From Cerrena zonata (lineage: Eukaryota; Basidiomycota; Agaricomycetes; Polyporales; Cerrenaceae), in contig JASBNA010000005.1 of the NCBI GenBank assembly GCA_038087015.1, positions 1,860,001 through 1,924,000 of the forward strand: a stretch of DNA of 64,000 nucleotides, read 5' to 3'. The position numbers and the translations under genes are program-made. Below the pieces are notes generated by a model that did no database searches, was not told the origin of the DNA, and worked only from the letters and a program-made list of their open reading frames with translations. Positions 1 to 12,396 of this stretch are shown piece after piece. How positions within the stretch are numbered: the first letter of the stretch is position 1; each line of letters begins with the position of its first letter.

Positions 1-3000
1 CTCTCGCCATCGTCGTGAGTGCTATTGAAGAGTGGTTGAAGCTGAATATACCCTCGATTGCGCGTTTTGCTTTCTCCTGGGATCTTGGTTTTTTCAAAAG
101 AGTCTTGATTGACTTTTTCACTCGGGTTTTCTTGCTTGCTTTTGCTTGAATACTTTCCATCGCATCTCCTCCTTTCCTCCCTCTTTCTCCGTCTCCTCTC
201 CCCGTCGCTGTTGCGATTGATGACCATCCCCTCTCCTCCTCTCCTCTCCCGTGCTTACATCGTTCCAGTGTATGATTTAGTGCATAGTGCTCATTGCTCA
301 GGTTCTCGTGCCATCGTTACTCTCTTTCTCCGTCTCTCTGGATTTCCCCATACACCACACCACCCTCCTCTGCTCCCCATACTCTCATTGCTTGCTTTTT
401 GCTTTCGTTTGCTGTGCATATGTACTACACACACACACACACACACACCCTCATATCATCCGCTCATACACCTCGTTATACGAATTTAAACAACTCATAC
501 ACTCGCTCGAAATATTTTTCTGTCTCGTCTCATAGAAGTTAGATAATTGAAGATACCCAGGCCTCTTTCGCGTTGAGGTCATTGTCCGTATAGTGGGGAG
601 CTGATTACTATAAGCAACGAAATACGTACCGCGGCTTCTTGTTGATTGAACGATTGAACAGAACAGCGAGAACCACGGAGTTCTTTTATTAGAACCACCT
701 TCGACGTTGCGTGTGTGGTGAATTGACAATACCACAACACCTGAAGTAAACCAAACCAGACACTGTACAATGATAACATCAGTTACTCAGTTACTGTACT
801 GTCCTATAGCTATGTTTTGCTCTCCGTCTACATGCTCTCTCTGTTCCTACCCTAGAAACGTTCCCACACGGCCAGATTCCCGATATGTACAGCCATTATG
901 ATTTTAGACCTCCATTTGATCTTTCAAAGCCTCAAGCTGCAAAGCTGCACACTCCGAGCGTGTATGTAAAACTCAGTTCCTGGTTACCCGGCCACCAGAA
1001 AAAAAGAGCCCTCGGAGGGCCCTGACTGTGATCGGTGATATTGCAAGGTTTGACGGGACGAGAACATTGGTAAAATTGAACAGGTACAATCCTAGGATGT
1101 TCCACATGTTTCGCTCTGTGCGGGTGTATGCGTGTCTGGATACTTATTTCTGCTGGATACAGATTAAATATAAATATAGGTAGGCTTCATGCCTGATGGT
1201 GCTGACCTCTAATGTCTCTGCAGTTTCATATGAGCTGGTATGAGAGGTACGTGTTCATGCATAGAGCTTTATTGACCGAAATAGATCAACCGGGATGGGC
1301 AGTGCCTTGACGAGTGTTCCGGAAAGCCCAGAGATCCCCATGTGGAAGTGTCACTTTGTTGGGATCGGTATTTTGTTGGATATTGAAAATGATGACTTGT
1401 TGCTGTGTTGGGTGTTTTATTGTGATTTTGGGTGAAATTGTCGGACTGCATTAGACTACATTTCTATGTAAGTTCACGGGAGTATGGGGAGAGGTGCACC
1501 GTGCATGATATTGGGCGGTGGAGAGGAACTGTCTTTGTCTTGTCTTGCCAAGCGAATGAAGATAGCCAAGCTGACCTTCGAAAGCTTCTAACCAAATGTC
1601 GTCAAGGTTCGTAAGATTCCAGAGGAATGTAAAGAACCAGAAAGAGTTCAAGTAAGCTTATCAGAAGGAACGATTAGAACTTGCTCTGAATCCCCAGGTT
1701 TCCAAGCTCTTTCGAGATGACGGTTACAAGTTGAGGTACAATAACCGGAAGCAACGCGAAACCATGAATTACTGTAAAAATAAGATTCCGCGGCGGCCAA
1801 CGAGCTCAACGCCCTCAACGTTGAACGTCAACCATCACCGGCATAGTCACCTCCTTTATCTCCAGATTCTGTGATCATTGTCTCAGAAAGTTGCCAGTGA
1901 GCGAATTGGATACATATTCCCATCACACGGATTCTACGGACAAACCGGCCAAGATATTTCGCTCCTATTATTCTTCCCTAGTTCAAGGCACACTGCGATA
2001 AGTCTTATATCAAGTTCATTCTCCACGATATCGACTTCTCCTGATACCTGTGCAACACCCTCTTCCGCTTTGTACGTTGTGCTTGCTGCTTTGTGCTTTG
2101 TGACTTTGCATCGAACTTCCACTGATCGGTCCCCTACCTTGGTGCTTTTTACCTTTAGGAATTGGGCGTATTGGATATTGTCCTGCCTATTACACGTCGT
2201 TTACGTCCTAGCATTGCACCGTATACACATACGAACCAGTGCATCCCACCACGATCTTCACGAAATCACAGATCAGCCACTGCTGTCGATCACCCGAATA
2301 TCCCTATCCCCATCCACACAAGGATCCCACCTATCCCTGTCTATATCTCGACATCTCTGCACCCTATCCCAGTCAACGCCTCCGACATCGTCTTCCTCCG
2401 ATATTGTTTTGTACCCGGAAGACGTCAACCAGCGAGCTCGGCATTTACACCCCTCACAGCGTTCCGACTTGTGTCGCCCCGTTCGGAGTGAACGCACCAC
2501 GCTGCCAGAGCTGCCAGACGGTGGAGAGTGGGAATCCGTATTGTCTTTTATCCAACTTTGGACGACGAAGGCGTCAAGCGATCACCACCTGCTCAGGGTC
2601 CCACCGGAAGCCACGAACCGTGATCCAGTGAAGGCTAGAAGATTGTGGTTGAGACTTGTCTATTGTCTATAAGTGGGCGAGGGGATCGTGACGGTTGCTC
2701 TTCCCCTTTACTCTCTTGAGGTGAGCATCCGATATATCCACTTGTCAAGCAAAGACTAACGCGGGAAGCAAGTGTCTTGTCTTGACAGCTTGCCCTGAAA
2801 CACGGCTTGCGTTTCTGTCATATTACCATTTCTATTTCCACATCCCCCGGACCTTCTGGTTTCCTTAACACCCTCTCCTTCACGCCCAAACTCCCAGACC
2901 CTCACTACGGGGGACACATTAAGACACATTAACGGTGCAACGGTTGATTACGTCCAAGGTGAGTTTCGTACTTTCCCATTACTTACCCATGCGTCTCAGG

Positions 3001-3867
3001 GTTCTGTCATGCTTCTCCTCCCCCTTGCGAAGTTTCCCCTTCGGGGCCCTATCATCTCAAGTACCGTTTCCTGGGTGCGTTCTCACCCAAAACGAGGTTC
3101 ATTGGATAATTGAAATGAATTCAATTGTCCTGGGTTTCATTAAGTCATTGGGCCGCTTGGGATCATCTGGGGATCGCAAGGGCAAGGAGGAGAATGGGCG
3201 CGTCTGTTCGAAGCTGCAGAAACTGATGTATGAAAAAAGTTTCGTGTGCCAACAGGATTACCTGGTTACTGGGCGTAACGAGAAGTAACAAGAATAGTAA
3301 CCACTAGTGACCCAGTAAGTACTAACACACTAAGCCACACGCCTTCTTCGGCAGAGCGAGGCGCACTGGAGAGGATTAGGCACTCACATAAGCATTCATA
3401 GGGCCGGTTGTAGATTCAGTTGCTTCAGCTTTTCCCGGACAACTGCGAAAGGCCATCTTCTCCATCAACATATCAGCCAGAACGGAGCAAGTTCCTGCAA
3501 ACTCTCTCCCTCTCCCCTCCTCCCCTCCCTACTTTCTATATACTCTACCCCAGAGTCTATTCCTGTCCCTATCCTCATTGCTCCGGTAGGTATCACATCT
3601 TCTGCCCGACCGTCCGAGGAAACCGAAGCTCACTCTGGCTCAAACTTAGCCTCGGCCCCTCCCTTTTCAATAGCCCACAGCTGTCGGAACACTATCATTA
3701 TCCCACTATCACCCCTTACCTCCACGTTCCTTGTCGCAGCCTATACTCGCCTCTACTCCTCATACTCTTACGTTCGCTCTCCTGCCGCTTCTAACCCATC
3801 TCTTCCCCATCTTCCTACCATAACGCCTTTGAAGCAACATTGCTTATTTCACGATTAAGCTTTCAAG
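1..3867. other. Long stretch without a supported gene
   Basis: No frame here joins into a recognisable protein. Pyrimidine-rich tracts (about 150-410 and 3500-3830) and stop-interrupted frames look like UTR, promoter or spacer DNA. The longest frame (1878-2672, +) has low-complexity Ser/Thr/Pro composition, no domain and no splice continuation. An (AC)11 microsatellite lies at 427-448. The CT-rich block just before 3868 is typical of fungal promoters and probably serves the next gene. A gene cut by the left edge cannot be excluded. Confidence 0.5.
427..448. repeat. (AC)11 dinucleotide microsatellite
   Basis: Eleven perfect AC units inside a pyrimidine-rich, non-coding stretch. Confidence 0.95.
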
Positions 3868-5858
3868 ATGTCTGTGGATTTCGTAGCGAATTTGCCTGCC
3901 ATCGATCCTGATGTGAGTATTTGTCGACTTGTTATGTCGTAGTTGACATCTGTCGTCCTGTTCTTCACCTCGTCACGTTCTGCCTTTCTCTACGCTTCCA
4001 ACTTCTCATTTGCTCTTATATCCAAATGTTGACTCTATTCTCGTAGATTCTCCCAGATTGGATCTACGAGCAAGACACCGACCTCCCACTCTCTGTCGAC
4101 GATATCCGACGACTTTACCCTGCCTCTGGCTCCACCTCCACACTCACCACACCCATATCCACCTCTTTCCCCCGCCGAGAGCTCAACTTCCCCGAAAACG
4201 TATCGATATCCGAGTCGTCATCGCATTCGCTGAGAGCGCCCTCTCCAGGATTGCAAAGCATCTGGGACGACTCCGATGGCGAGAGGGACGGAGATAACGA
4301 TAACGAAAACGATTATGAAAACGCTCATGAAGGGGATGCCGGTTCGGACTCGGATGACGGTGATGCTTACAGAGATGAGGATGACGAAAGCACGAGGGGA
4401 CGAACACGCGAGAGAAGGCCAATGAGGGATTCGGGGGGATCGTCGAAGGCTGATCGCAATCACGAACATGTCCAAGAGTACAACTTGGAAGACGACTCGG
4501 ATGAGGAGGATGAGGATTCGAATACCTTGAGTGATGTTCCCATCGAACCCTTCCGATCTCATCACCATACACTCCAATCTATGCCTTCGATCCCTTCTAT
4601 CCTCTCCAATCTTCGCTCGATACCTCAGTCGTTTTCACAAGCGGCGAGGACGATTCCATCGATCCCTTCCACGCCTGGGTCTTCAAGTCCAATTCCCAGA
4701 ATTTCGAATGTTTCAAGTCCTATGCCTTCGTCTTCTCGAATCTCACATGCACATCTAGCCTCGTCTTCGACATCCCCTTCGTCACCGCTCCCCCCACTAC
4801 CACCAGTCCCAACCTCACCACCTCCTTATCCCCCAGTATCGAGGTCATACACATCCACCCCGCTCTCCTACTCCCACTCACAATCTCCCAGTCCCGCACC
4901 ACAGTCACAACCACAATCACGGCCAGAACAAGAACCAGAATCGACATCTCATCATCCCTCACATCTCCTTGCAACATATACCTATACCCTGTCATGTACA
5001 TACCCATGTCTTTCTGGCCTCTTGGATCCCGTCGATCCCCAGCTTCTTTCATCACCATTTGTCGTCTTCGCCAACATGTGCTATAAGTCCGCTGTAAAAA
5101 GGAAACCCGCACGAAGACATATGTCTAGTTTGTCCATGTCCAGGATGTCGGGACTTCAGAGTATGCCTGAGGATCACGATGACGAGGATGAAGACGAAGA
5201 GGAGATCGAGGACTTCTACGAAATCCCAGAACCAAGAGACATCGCTCGAGCGGAGACGATTACCAAACGATATTCTGTCGAACTACCTCCTCCGCCAACA
5301 GAAATAGGTTCCGCATCTGCATCAGGGTCTGGCCTACCTCTACGAAGGTCAGTGAGCGACGGTCTGGTACCAACGGGTGGTAAGCTACTGGAAGAAGACG
5401 AAGTAGTGAGTGAAGAGAGTGAAGATGAGGATGAACCTGAGCTTGTCTCACCCGTTCAGGTGGCTTCACATTCTGCACCCTCCGTGTGGAAACATGGGCA
5501 TGAACATCAGGATTCTTCCATTTCGGCGTTGTCGTTAGCTGGTCCTGGGGATGAAGTCAAGCAACCGCTAAGATTCGTACGTACTGTCTACTCTCTTCTG
5601 TCTATGGCTTGATGGCAGTGGCTGATTGAGGATTCTCTTCTTTGCTTCTTTTAGTCTCCGGATTCAGCCGCAGCAGCAGAAGTCATCGGCCTCTTCCTCC
5701 AAACACCATACAGCGCAGCACACAAAGATTCAATAGGCGGATTCCCGGTTCGTACCCAACCCCCGACGAGAAAAGAGTGCAATGAGCGAAGTCATGGGAC
5801 GGTCAAGGGTCTGTTCAAAGGGTTGCAACTAGGGTGGAGAGAGAGGATACAGGGATGA
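3868..5858 (+). CDS. Acidic, Ser/Pro-rich protein of unknown function
   Basis: Spliced model 3868-3912, 4047-5576, 5655-5858 (592 aa). Both introns are GT-AG and sit at codon boundaries: gtgagt to ctcgtag and gtacgt to ttttag. I do not recognise the family. The N-terminus (MSVDFVANLPAIDPD, then ILPDWIYEQDTDLPLSVDD) is ordered-looking. Residues about 85-180 are rich in Asp/Glu and followed by long Ser/Pro/Gln stretches; a second acidic block lies near 5170-5215 and a third near 5395-5440. No membrane segment or signal peptide is visible. A Cys/Tyr-containing segment (about 4970-5090) differs in composition and may hide another intron. Probably a disordered regulatory or scaffold protein, but that is inference from composition alone. 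Confidence 0.6.
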
Positions 5859-6949
5859 GAAATTGGGTCACTATTTTTCAATAATTTCGCAACTGGCTAT
5901 CAAGGCACACCAAAACCGACATTCGTGTCTCTCCAAGACTCGCGCTATCATTGTTGTTCGATTCATTCAACATTAGTGTGGGTACGAAACACGATTGCCT
6001 CTGAGTCTGTGCTGGTGTTCCGACTCCAAAAGGATCAGTGGGTCAGGGACATTCAACTCCCGCCTCTGCCTCCCCCGCCCCTCGAACACTTATCAAAGTT
6101 GATATGCATTGCCTCCTTCTCATCCCGACTCCTCTGGTCTCACCTCACTTTATCTCTCACCTTCGGCTTGCCCATGGACCTGATTCTTGATACTGGGCTT
6201 GTGTTGCTATGTCTTGTAATTCGTGCTACTTGTATTACTCAATATCTCTGATGTACGATCGTCTCTCTCCATCCATTTATTCTCATCTACCGCATCTCAA
6301 TCTCTCGTCCTACCCCCTGTGTCTGATATTCCACTCCATTTTGCTATCTCACTATCTCATCTCATTTTCTATTCCACGACCTGTCTCGTCGCACGCGTAT
6401 TTTTTGCATTTCACCCTTACTAACATTCACACCTGCTTGTATTCATCATTTTCATCTTATTCGTCTGCCTTCTTCACTACTTGACTGGGGATGGATCCAT
6501 TCTCCCTACCCTGACTGATTGATTGTCTGAAAACCATAGTAAATTCGCTCTATTCGTTCTATTGTTCTCATTTCCAATATTCTCATATCCTAGTATTCGC
6601 GCTTTCGTGCTACCCTGAATCTGTTACGTATAACCTCAAAATACTTCGTTCCCCATAACCCTCCATCCTTAATTACGTACAGTTTACACTTCGTCTCGCA
6701 ACCTGGTTGATATGCACCCACACTCTCTGTTGCACTCTGCGAGTTCAGAGACGATGGCTCTGTTATCTCGTCTTGTCCCATTACATCCTTGCTTGTTCTT
6801 GTAACGGTTTATTAAAAGTAGCTGTGTAATAAATCCTTCTCTATATGTTTGTGATTTCCATACCTCAAGCTCGCAGGTGCGCAAGCAAACATGAACACCG
6901 AATCACGTATAGACTCGTCACAAAACCTCAAAACAGATGGCACCACCCA
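5859..6949. other. Intergenic, pyrimidine-rich on the plus strand
   Basis: Nothing recognisable is encoded. The CT-rich run at about 6240-6480 is probably 3' UTR or spacer between convergent genes. Confidence 0.5.
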
Positions 6950-7953
6950 CTACTGTGCATCATTAAACACCCACTTGACTCTCTTCCCGAAAAGCTTATA
7001 CAAAGCCTCACTAGCCTCCCTCTTATCCTTCTTCTCCCCTTCAATCAACACATCGTTTAACCCAATCGTGAACATCCCTTGGAACCCTGGAATCTTGAGA
7101 CGGAGAGAATCCGAAGCGTCTTTGGCACTCCCGCTGATGAGCGAGCAAGCACGAATTTGGCTCACTCGACCTTGCGTGGGGACATGTTTGGCGGTTTGAA
7201 TTATGAGTTGGGACTTTGGTGAGTATTGTGTAGGGTTATGGGGTTGTGTTTGTGTCAAAGAGGGTGAAGTAGGTTTGATGTTGTTGAGATTATGACGAGT
7301 AGCTTGAAGTCCGGGATTAGACACGGGTGTGGTTTCGGGTGGTGGGATGACCCACATTCGACGGACAGTACGTGCTCGAGAGGTAAGCACCAAGTTGATG
7401 ATGCCGTATCCTATACCTAGGTGGACCAAGGCGAGGGGGAGACGATGGTAGAGAGGTCTCAAGACCCATTTTCGTTCTTCTTGAGGTTCAGTGGAACCTG
7501 ACGGAGAGTTAGGTGAAGGTTCGGGGAGGTCCTCGAGTTTTGTCCAGTGTCGCAGCGTTAGCTCTGCTGCGCTCACTCTAAGATTTCAGAGAGAAGACGG
7601 CAGAGGAAGCCATACAGCAGATCCCAGGAATATTCAAGTTTGAGCAAGTGACGAGCCAAACAGCGGTAATTTTCAAAGCAACAAAGCAGCCAGCAGATCA
7701 TAGAACAGGACAGGGCAAAAGTATGATGTCAGACCAGCTAATCAAACGAATAAGTCAAAACAAGTACGAACGTTACGAGGACATTGATGCATACCAAAGT
7801 ATAGGTATACCGCGACCAGATTGGTAGTTTGCGTTCGTAGAAAGGTTTGAGGCCGCGTAAAGCAGAAGGATCTATACCTTGACGGAGCAATGAAGTGTCT
7901 ACACTTGCTCGTTTTTGAAGAAAAGACCTAACGACTGTTCGAAGGGCCTGCAT
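6950..7953 (-). CDS. Mitochondrial two-pass membrane protein, TMEM223-like
   Basis: Two-exon model, complement of 7768-7953 plus 6950-7561 (265 aa). The start at 7953 gives an Arg-rich, acid-free N-terminus (MQALRTVVRSFLQKR), a good mitochondrial targeting signal. A first hydrophobic helix (YTLVCINVLVTF) runs into the intron. A second (PLALVHLGIGYGIINLVL) is followed by a positive TSRARTVRR stretch. The C-terminus has a VPTQGRVSQIRACSL segment and a later LRLKIPGFQG segment. Two TMs, a basic boundary and then a beta-rich tail resemble TMEM223, an inner-membrane factor of complex IV translation/assembly. The acceptor was chosen because only ...gcagag/CTAACG keeps frame with the phase-0 donor at 7767. 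Family assignment is moderate; a longer start at 8019 is possible. Confidence 0.5.
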
Positions 7954-8019
7954 GGTATCGTAGGTGGCGGTAGGATCGGTGTATGTAGCGTCAATTCCCT
8001 CAGTCGATATGTTTTGCAA

Positions 8020-8854
8020 TATCGGCGCTCCCGGTTTTCCATATATGGACCTTCAGTAAATCTATACAAATATCATATGCCTAAATGAATTCCGACGAAT
8101 CCGGGTTCTGAACTTCTAGCCTTTGCTTCTCTTATTGTGTAACTCAGCACTAGTACCCGAACTTGACCCGAACCATATCTAAACGACGATTGCTTTCCGC
8201 TGCGTACCTATTCTTGCACTTCTTGGAAGTTCATAATATGCAGCGGGGTTGTTCGCATAAGGAAGTACTTACTGGCAGTTTTCCTTAGGCAAACCAAGAC
8301 TTTCTCAAGGAGATAAAGATGCTTTATGTATCCCGAGCGATATCGAATGTTGCTCAAGATTTCGTATCTATTTTGGACGCCGGTTGGCATCGTTTTGAGG
8401 AACGAGACCATCTGGTGAGAATGCATAGCTAAGTGGCGAGACGATCTCACCCTCGGGTGGTAACCGTGACGGTAGCTACTCCGTTTAGCTTTCGCCGCAA
8501 GGCGCAACATGAGTACTCGATATGTTGCCTAGACGGTCGCGTTCCTCTATCAATCTAACATGGTTATTGGTTCCCTAACAACTATAAGGGTCTATTTCCC
8601 ACTGGTAGCTGAATGCTTACCACACCCTTCCCGTTGGTAAACCACAAGTACCGCTAGTAAAACGTAAGCCAAGGTCCGTCTTTATCTTCTTGCCGTCTCT
8701 TGCTTCGCTCAAGCTACCGTGAATCCCGACTGTTCTTTTTTGATTGTCATAGGTGCTACGTAATACATACTCGAAACTCCTCAGTTATATAATGAGCGGC
8801 GGGTTACTGAGGAACCGTAAGGTTTCCTCCCTTTCCCTCTCAACACCGTCAACC
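8020..8854. other. Intergenic region
   Basis: A 100-codon minus-strand frame (8208-8510) has no recognisable domain and no splice partners. The right part is the upstream region of the first cupin gene. Confidence 0.45.
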
Positions 8855-9584
8855 ATGTCCCCTTCAGCACCCAAACAAGCCACGATTGACAATTCCATCG
8901 GGAAGGCGGTAATTCTCCCGTCCTCTTCGATGCCTTTTGTGCACTGGGAGAAATGGGGTAGTAGCGTCGTCCATAATGTCTACCATACGAACGATACCGC
9001 AGGCGTCCTCGGTCATAAACCGGACGGACAGTTGGTCGATGAAATCAAGAGAAACCGTGGAACTATTGGCCGTGACCGCCCACCAACACGAACATTGGAT
9101 ATGGAACCTGGGATGAAAACTGTTCGTCTTTCACTTATTCTATGCTCGACGCGATGACCCAACTGTACGACAGAGTCCTCTTTGGTCGTGGTCGATTGAT
9201 TACGGCGTTGTCTTAAAGGGGAATGTGTTGGTAGACCTTGTGGATGGCGAGTCGCGGGAGGTGAAGGAAGGTGAACTCATCCTACCACGAGGGTCCGTCC
9301 TCACATGGAAGAATATGTCTACAGAGTGGTGTAAGATATGTTTTGTGTTGAAAGGTAAGGGTTTCTGACGTCCTCTCACGATAGCCCACTTGACGTCTGT
9401 GACTTGCTGCGTAGAGCCTAGTCAAGATTCTCATAGTACCCTACCGGACAACTTTGATCATGGAGGTTGGTACCGTTCGGAAGATATAGACGTATGTCTC
9501 AAGCTTTTCAAATTATTTGCGTTAGTGATCGTTAACTCTTCTCAGGCTAGATTGACGGTTGAATTGCTCCTGGGAGAACTATAA
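8855..9584 (+). CDS. Cupin-domain protein, copy A (metal-ligand histidines lost)
   Basis: Spliced model 8855-9121, 9174-9354, 9415-9491, 9546-9584 (187 aa). The second exon encodes the cupin barrel core (SIDYGVVLKG, then EVKEGELILPRGS). Its intron positions match copy B downstream: exon 2 is 181 nt in both genes with the same phases. Against copy B, the motif-1 His (H102) is replaced by Leu92 and the motif-2 His (H142) by Leu132, so canonical metal binding is unlikely. The C-terminus also diverges and gains an intron. The reading frame is still open, so it may be a neofunctionalised or early decaying duplicate. The first intron begins GTTCGT, a weak donor. In-frame ATGs upstream at 8753 and 8792 exist, but 8855 fits the paralogue's length best. 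Confidence 0.7.
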
Positions 9585-10213
9585 TTGTCTTACTTACACT
9601 GCTATTCTTTACTCTATACTCTTATATTGGACTGGACATTACATATATTCGCTCATTTTGGAACCGAGTGAACGAATCGACTTGCCGTCATTTAGGTCCA
9701 CTAGCCGTTGGCATTAGGTGAGTGATCCCTTCTCAGTTTGTTTCCTACTCATGGAAGTACATAATCGGACGGACTAGGAGTTGGTTTAACCATTCTTAGG
9801 TCGATTGTAGAAGGACTCCTTCATTCCTCTTCGTTCCCAAACTTACGAACTTACATGTCTTGTTCAAGGTCGGAATCCTGTGACCCTAACTCGATGTCCC
9901 AATGTCATGATGCAGCCTTTGCCTGTATGAGTCTTACCCTTACCCCAGGTTTATTCATTGACGATGGTACTAATCAAACTATAAGATGACCCCTTTAGTC
10001 AAGTGATGACAGGCAAAGAACCGACTAGTGTTGTGCCTCCAGACGTCCGGTCGTCAAGTGCAAACAGGGTGTCCTTGACTCAGCAATGTATTCAGGATTG
10101 CGTATACCTTTCACACGCGTCATATCAAGACTATCGTAGCCTATAAAGCGCGAGCAAGTGGGTACGTCCCCACAGTTTCACCATCGTTCTCTCCACCACT
10201 CTCAACACTTGAC
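9585..10213. other. Spacer between tandem cupin genes
   Basis: No coding signal. A TATAAA at 10142-10147 lies 72 nt before the copy B start. Confidence 0.55.
10142..10147 (+). promoter_or_regulatory. TATA box of cupin copy B
   Basis: TATAAA, 72 nt upstream of the ATG at 10214, followed by a CT-rich leader with short A-rich segments, as is usual in fungal promoters. Confidence 0.5.
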
Positions 10214-10901
10214 ATGGCAGATAGACCCGCACCTCCTATTCCTTTCCTTCCCGACGTCCGCCGCGTGATCACCGGTCACGACTCTGAGGGCAAGGCTATA
10301 GTAATCAAGGACGAAGTTGTAGAACCGACATTTTGGAGTCCCCAGGGCGTCAATGCGGTTCATGAATTCTATAGAACTGAAGAAACTCCTGCGGTAATCG
10401 ACTCAGAAGTCACAGGAGAATGGGTAGATCACATTGCTTCCAAACGCGCACTTGTGAGCCCGAATGGATCCACCTTTCGGTCTATTGATCTGGCCCCCGG
10501 CGAGGTTGTCGTACGTGTTGTTTCAATCATTATTGCTACCTGGGAGGCGTTTTTAAGTATACATTTCTAGCCTATGCACCGTACAGGAAGCATTGATTAC
10601 GCGATTGTGGTCAAAGGTTCTGTCGTGCTTGTATTAGACGATGGGGAACGACGTGTTTTGAAGGAAGGAGATGTTGTGGTCCAACGAGGGACTAATCACA
10701 GTTGGATAAATGAGACTGATGATTGGTCTCGCACGTATTTTGTGGTGATAGGTAATGTTGATCAGCAAAAGTCGATATTGTTTTCTAGTTGTGTTGACGG
10801 TATGCGTTTTAGACGCACAACCTATCAAGGTTAAGGGAGAAGAGTTACTAGTTGTCAACATTGATCCTCAAAACCCGCTCAAGGTGGATAGTGCCAAGTG
10901 A
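10214..10901 (+). CDS. Cupin-domain (RmlC-like) protein, copy B
   Basis: Spliced model 10214-10510, 10571-10751, 10813-10901 (188 aa), all GT-AG. The cupin core starts with PMHRTGSIDYAIVVKG and contains GDVVVQRGTNHSW, so both canonical histidines (H102, H142) are present. This layout, an N-terminal arm followed by PMHRT-SIDY and VQRGTNHSW, is a common fungal single-domain cupin-2 protein. The substrate is unknown; such proteins are usually called dioxygenase-like or sugar-isomerase-like only by fold. No signal peptide, so probably cytosolic. It is the intact member of a tandem duplication with the gene about 0.6 kb upstream on the same strand. TATAAA lies 72 nt before the ATG. Confidence 0.8.
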
Positions 10902-11856
10902 ATAATTTGAAAATTAATGCAGTGTAGCTCATTTCAATGGAGGACCAAGGTTTTTTGATTTATGTGCTTCCTACTCAGAACCTCGGTAGTGATTGATTTC
11001 GGAGGGTCAGATGATAAGTTCTCGCTCTGTAGACTTAGGTCTTCTAACTTTCGACGCAGGGTCCAAATAAAAAACTGCCAAACTGACGACTTGGAAGGTA
11101 GGAACTGACTGTAAATTGCCGTTTATTTTTAGGTCAGAGGCTTCCATTCACTCACGCGATGCCCACTGCTTTTCCAATAAACTCACCTCAGCATGTAACG
11201 TCGATCACCTGTCTCATTCTGGTCCTAGGGATCTTCCGAACCATGCAGACTAATACACCGCTGGATACAACCTACTCGGAAAAACATCATAGCGGTCCGT
11301 CATCAGCCAATCGAGGAGAACTTTGGCTGGCCTTCCGAGACGGCTAATGCCGATGTTCGATTTTCCATAGCGCTGGTGCATTGTAGATAGTTAGTCATTG
11401 ATATATCATGTTATAGAGCGCAATGCGCCATCTTACAACGGTGAACAATCACTAGATAGCCAGCGCCGTACGATTCACAGCTTTGGGGTCCTATGGACAG
11501 CTTTGGCAGGGTTTCTAAATACTCACATTGGCGGTCCGAACCGGCGGTCGTGGTTTCGATTCGTACAAGTGGCATATATACTAGTACTAGTATTGTATTC
11601 AGCTCACTCAGGCTGCCACGCTCAGGCTCAACTTGAACAACTTCAAGTTCAAGTTCAAGTTCCCGTTCAGACTCGCATTCGGCCTCAAACTTGAAATCAA
11701 GATGAAGCTACTAAGCAATTCAACAGAGTGGGGATTGGTGTGATGTAGGTAAGGACAAATCAAGAACCTTTAGGACCGGCCTACTACTACTAGGAGCCTG
11801 AGAGATTTACTAGTGGTTACAGTCACGGTAGTAATGCTACACTAGTAGTACTACTA
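10902..11856. other. Intergenic, with small simple repeats
   Basis: No supported gene. A short run of CAAGTT units lies at about 11640-11660, and CTA/TAG-rich imperfect inverted tracts at 11781-11795 and 11841-11860. The left end of the transposable element to the right probably lies here or in the next 500 bp, but I could not fix it. Confidence 0.4.
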
Positions 11857-12396
11857 CTAAAGATCGCGGAGATGACGGTGAGACTCGGAGCAGGCATGAC
11901 AGTACCGAGAAGCATTCAAGTTCGACCGTAAGTAAGTATTTTTAATGTTTAAGTGCTCGAGTTCTCCCTGCAGATCGCCATACATCACCATGGGATGTAT
12001 TCTCATGATATGCTCCGGCGAGCCCTCTTCGCAGGGTTCTAAGGCCGGTAAGTCATCGATATCTGAACCAGTCGACACCGTCTCTAATTCACTCACTTCA
12101 ACATCCCTCGCTCTACCACTAGCATTCGCCATCGAAGCCACTACCTCGTGATCCTCGTCTTCACGGCTGCGGCGAACACTTGTGCGGTCCGAGTACAGCG
12201 CGAGTATTGCGGGGCGCAATGTCGTCCTCATGAGAGCCGCTGTCTCGCTTGCCATGTTGGCATGTTCCCAGAGAACTTTCGCCGAACGTTCGTGATACGT
12301 GATCCCTTGCTGCATGGTTTCAAGCAACAGTCGTAGTGTGCCTAGTATGGATGGATGAATAAATGAGACTCCCCAAAGGCTCGCCGACTTGAACAT
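11857..12396 (-). CDS. 179-codon frame directly after an in-frame TAG
   Basis: The ATG at 12396 follows immediately, in the same frame, after the TAG (12397-12399) that ends the upstream gene. The encoded protein has a Leu/Ala-rich helical first half, an acidic Ser-rich middle (SELETVSTGSDIDDLPAL) and a Cys/His-containing end (RYCHACSESHRHLRDL). I recognise no family. Two readings are possible: it is the C-terminal half of the upstream protein cut off by a nonsense codon, or it is a separate reinitiated or alternatively spliced product. The continuous frame favours the first. Confidence 0.35.
   Translation of the reverse strand: MFKSASLWGVSFIHPSILGTLRLLLETMQQGITYHERSAKVLWEHANMASETAALMRTTLRPAILALYSDRTSVRRSREDEDHEVVASMANASGRARDVEVSELETVSTGSDIDDLPALEPCEEGSPEHIMRIHPMVMYGDLQGELEHLNIKNTYLRSNLNASRYCHACSESHRHLRDL

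Noticed and set aside
1878..2672. 264-codon plus-strand open frame
   Set aside because: Low-complexity Ser/Thr/Pro/His composition, no domain, overlapping frames equally open; no splice continuation.
11781..11860. CTA/TAG-rich inverted tracts as a terminal inverted repeat
   Set aside because: Imperfect and with no counterpart found beyond the right-hand gene near 20.0-20.2 kb.
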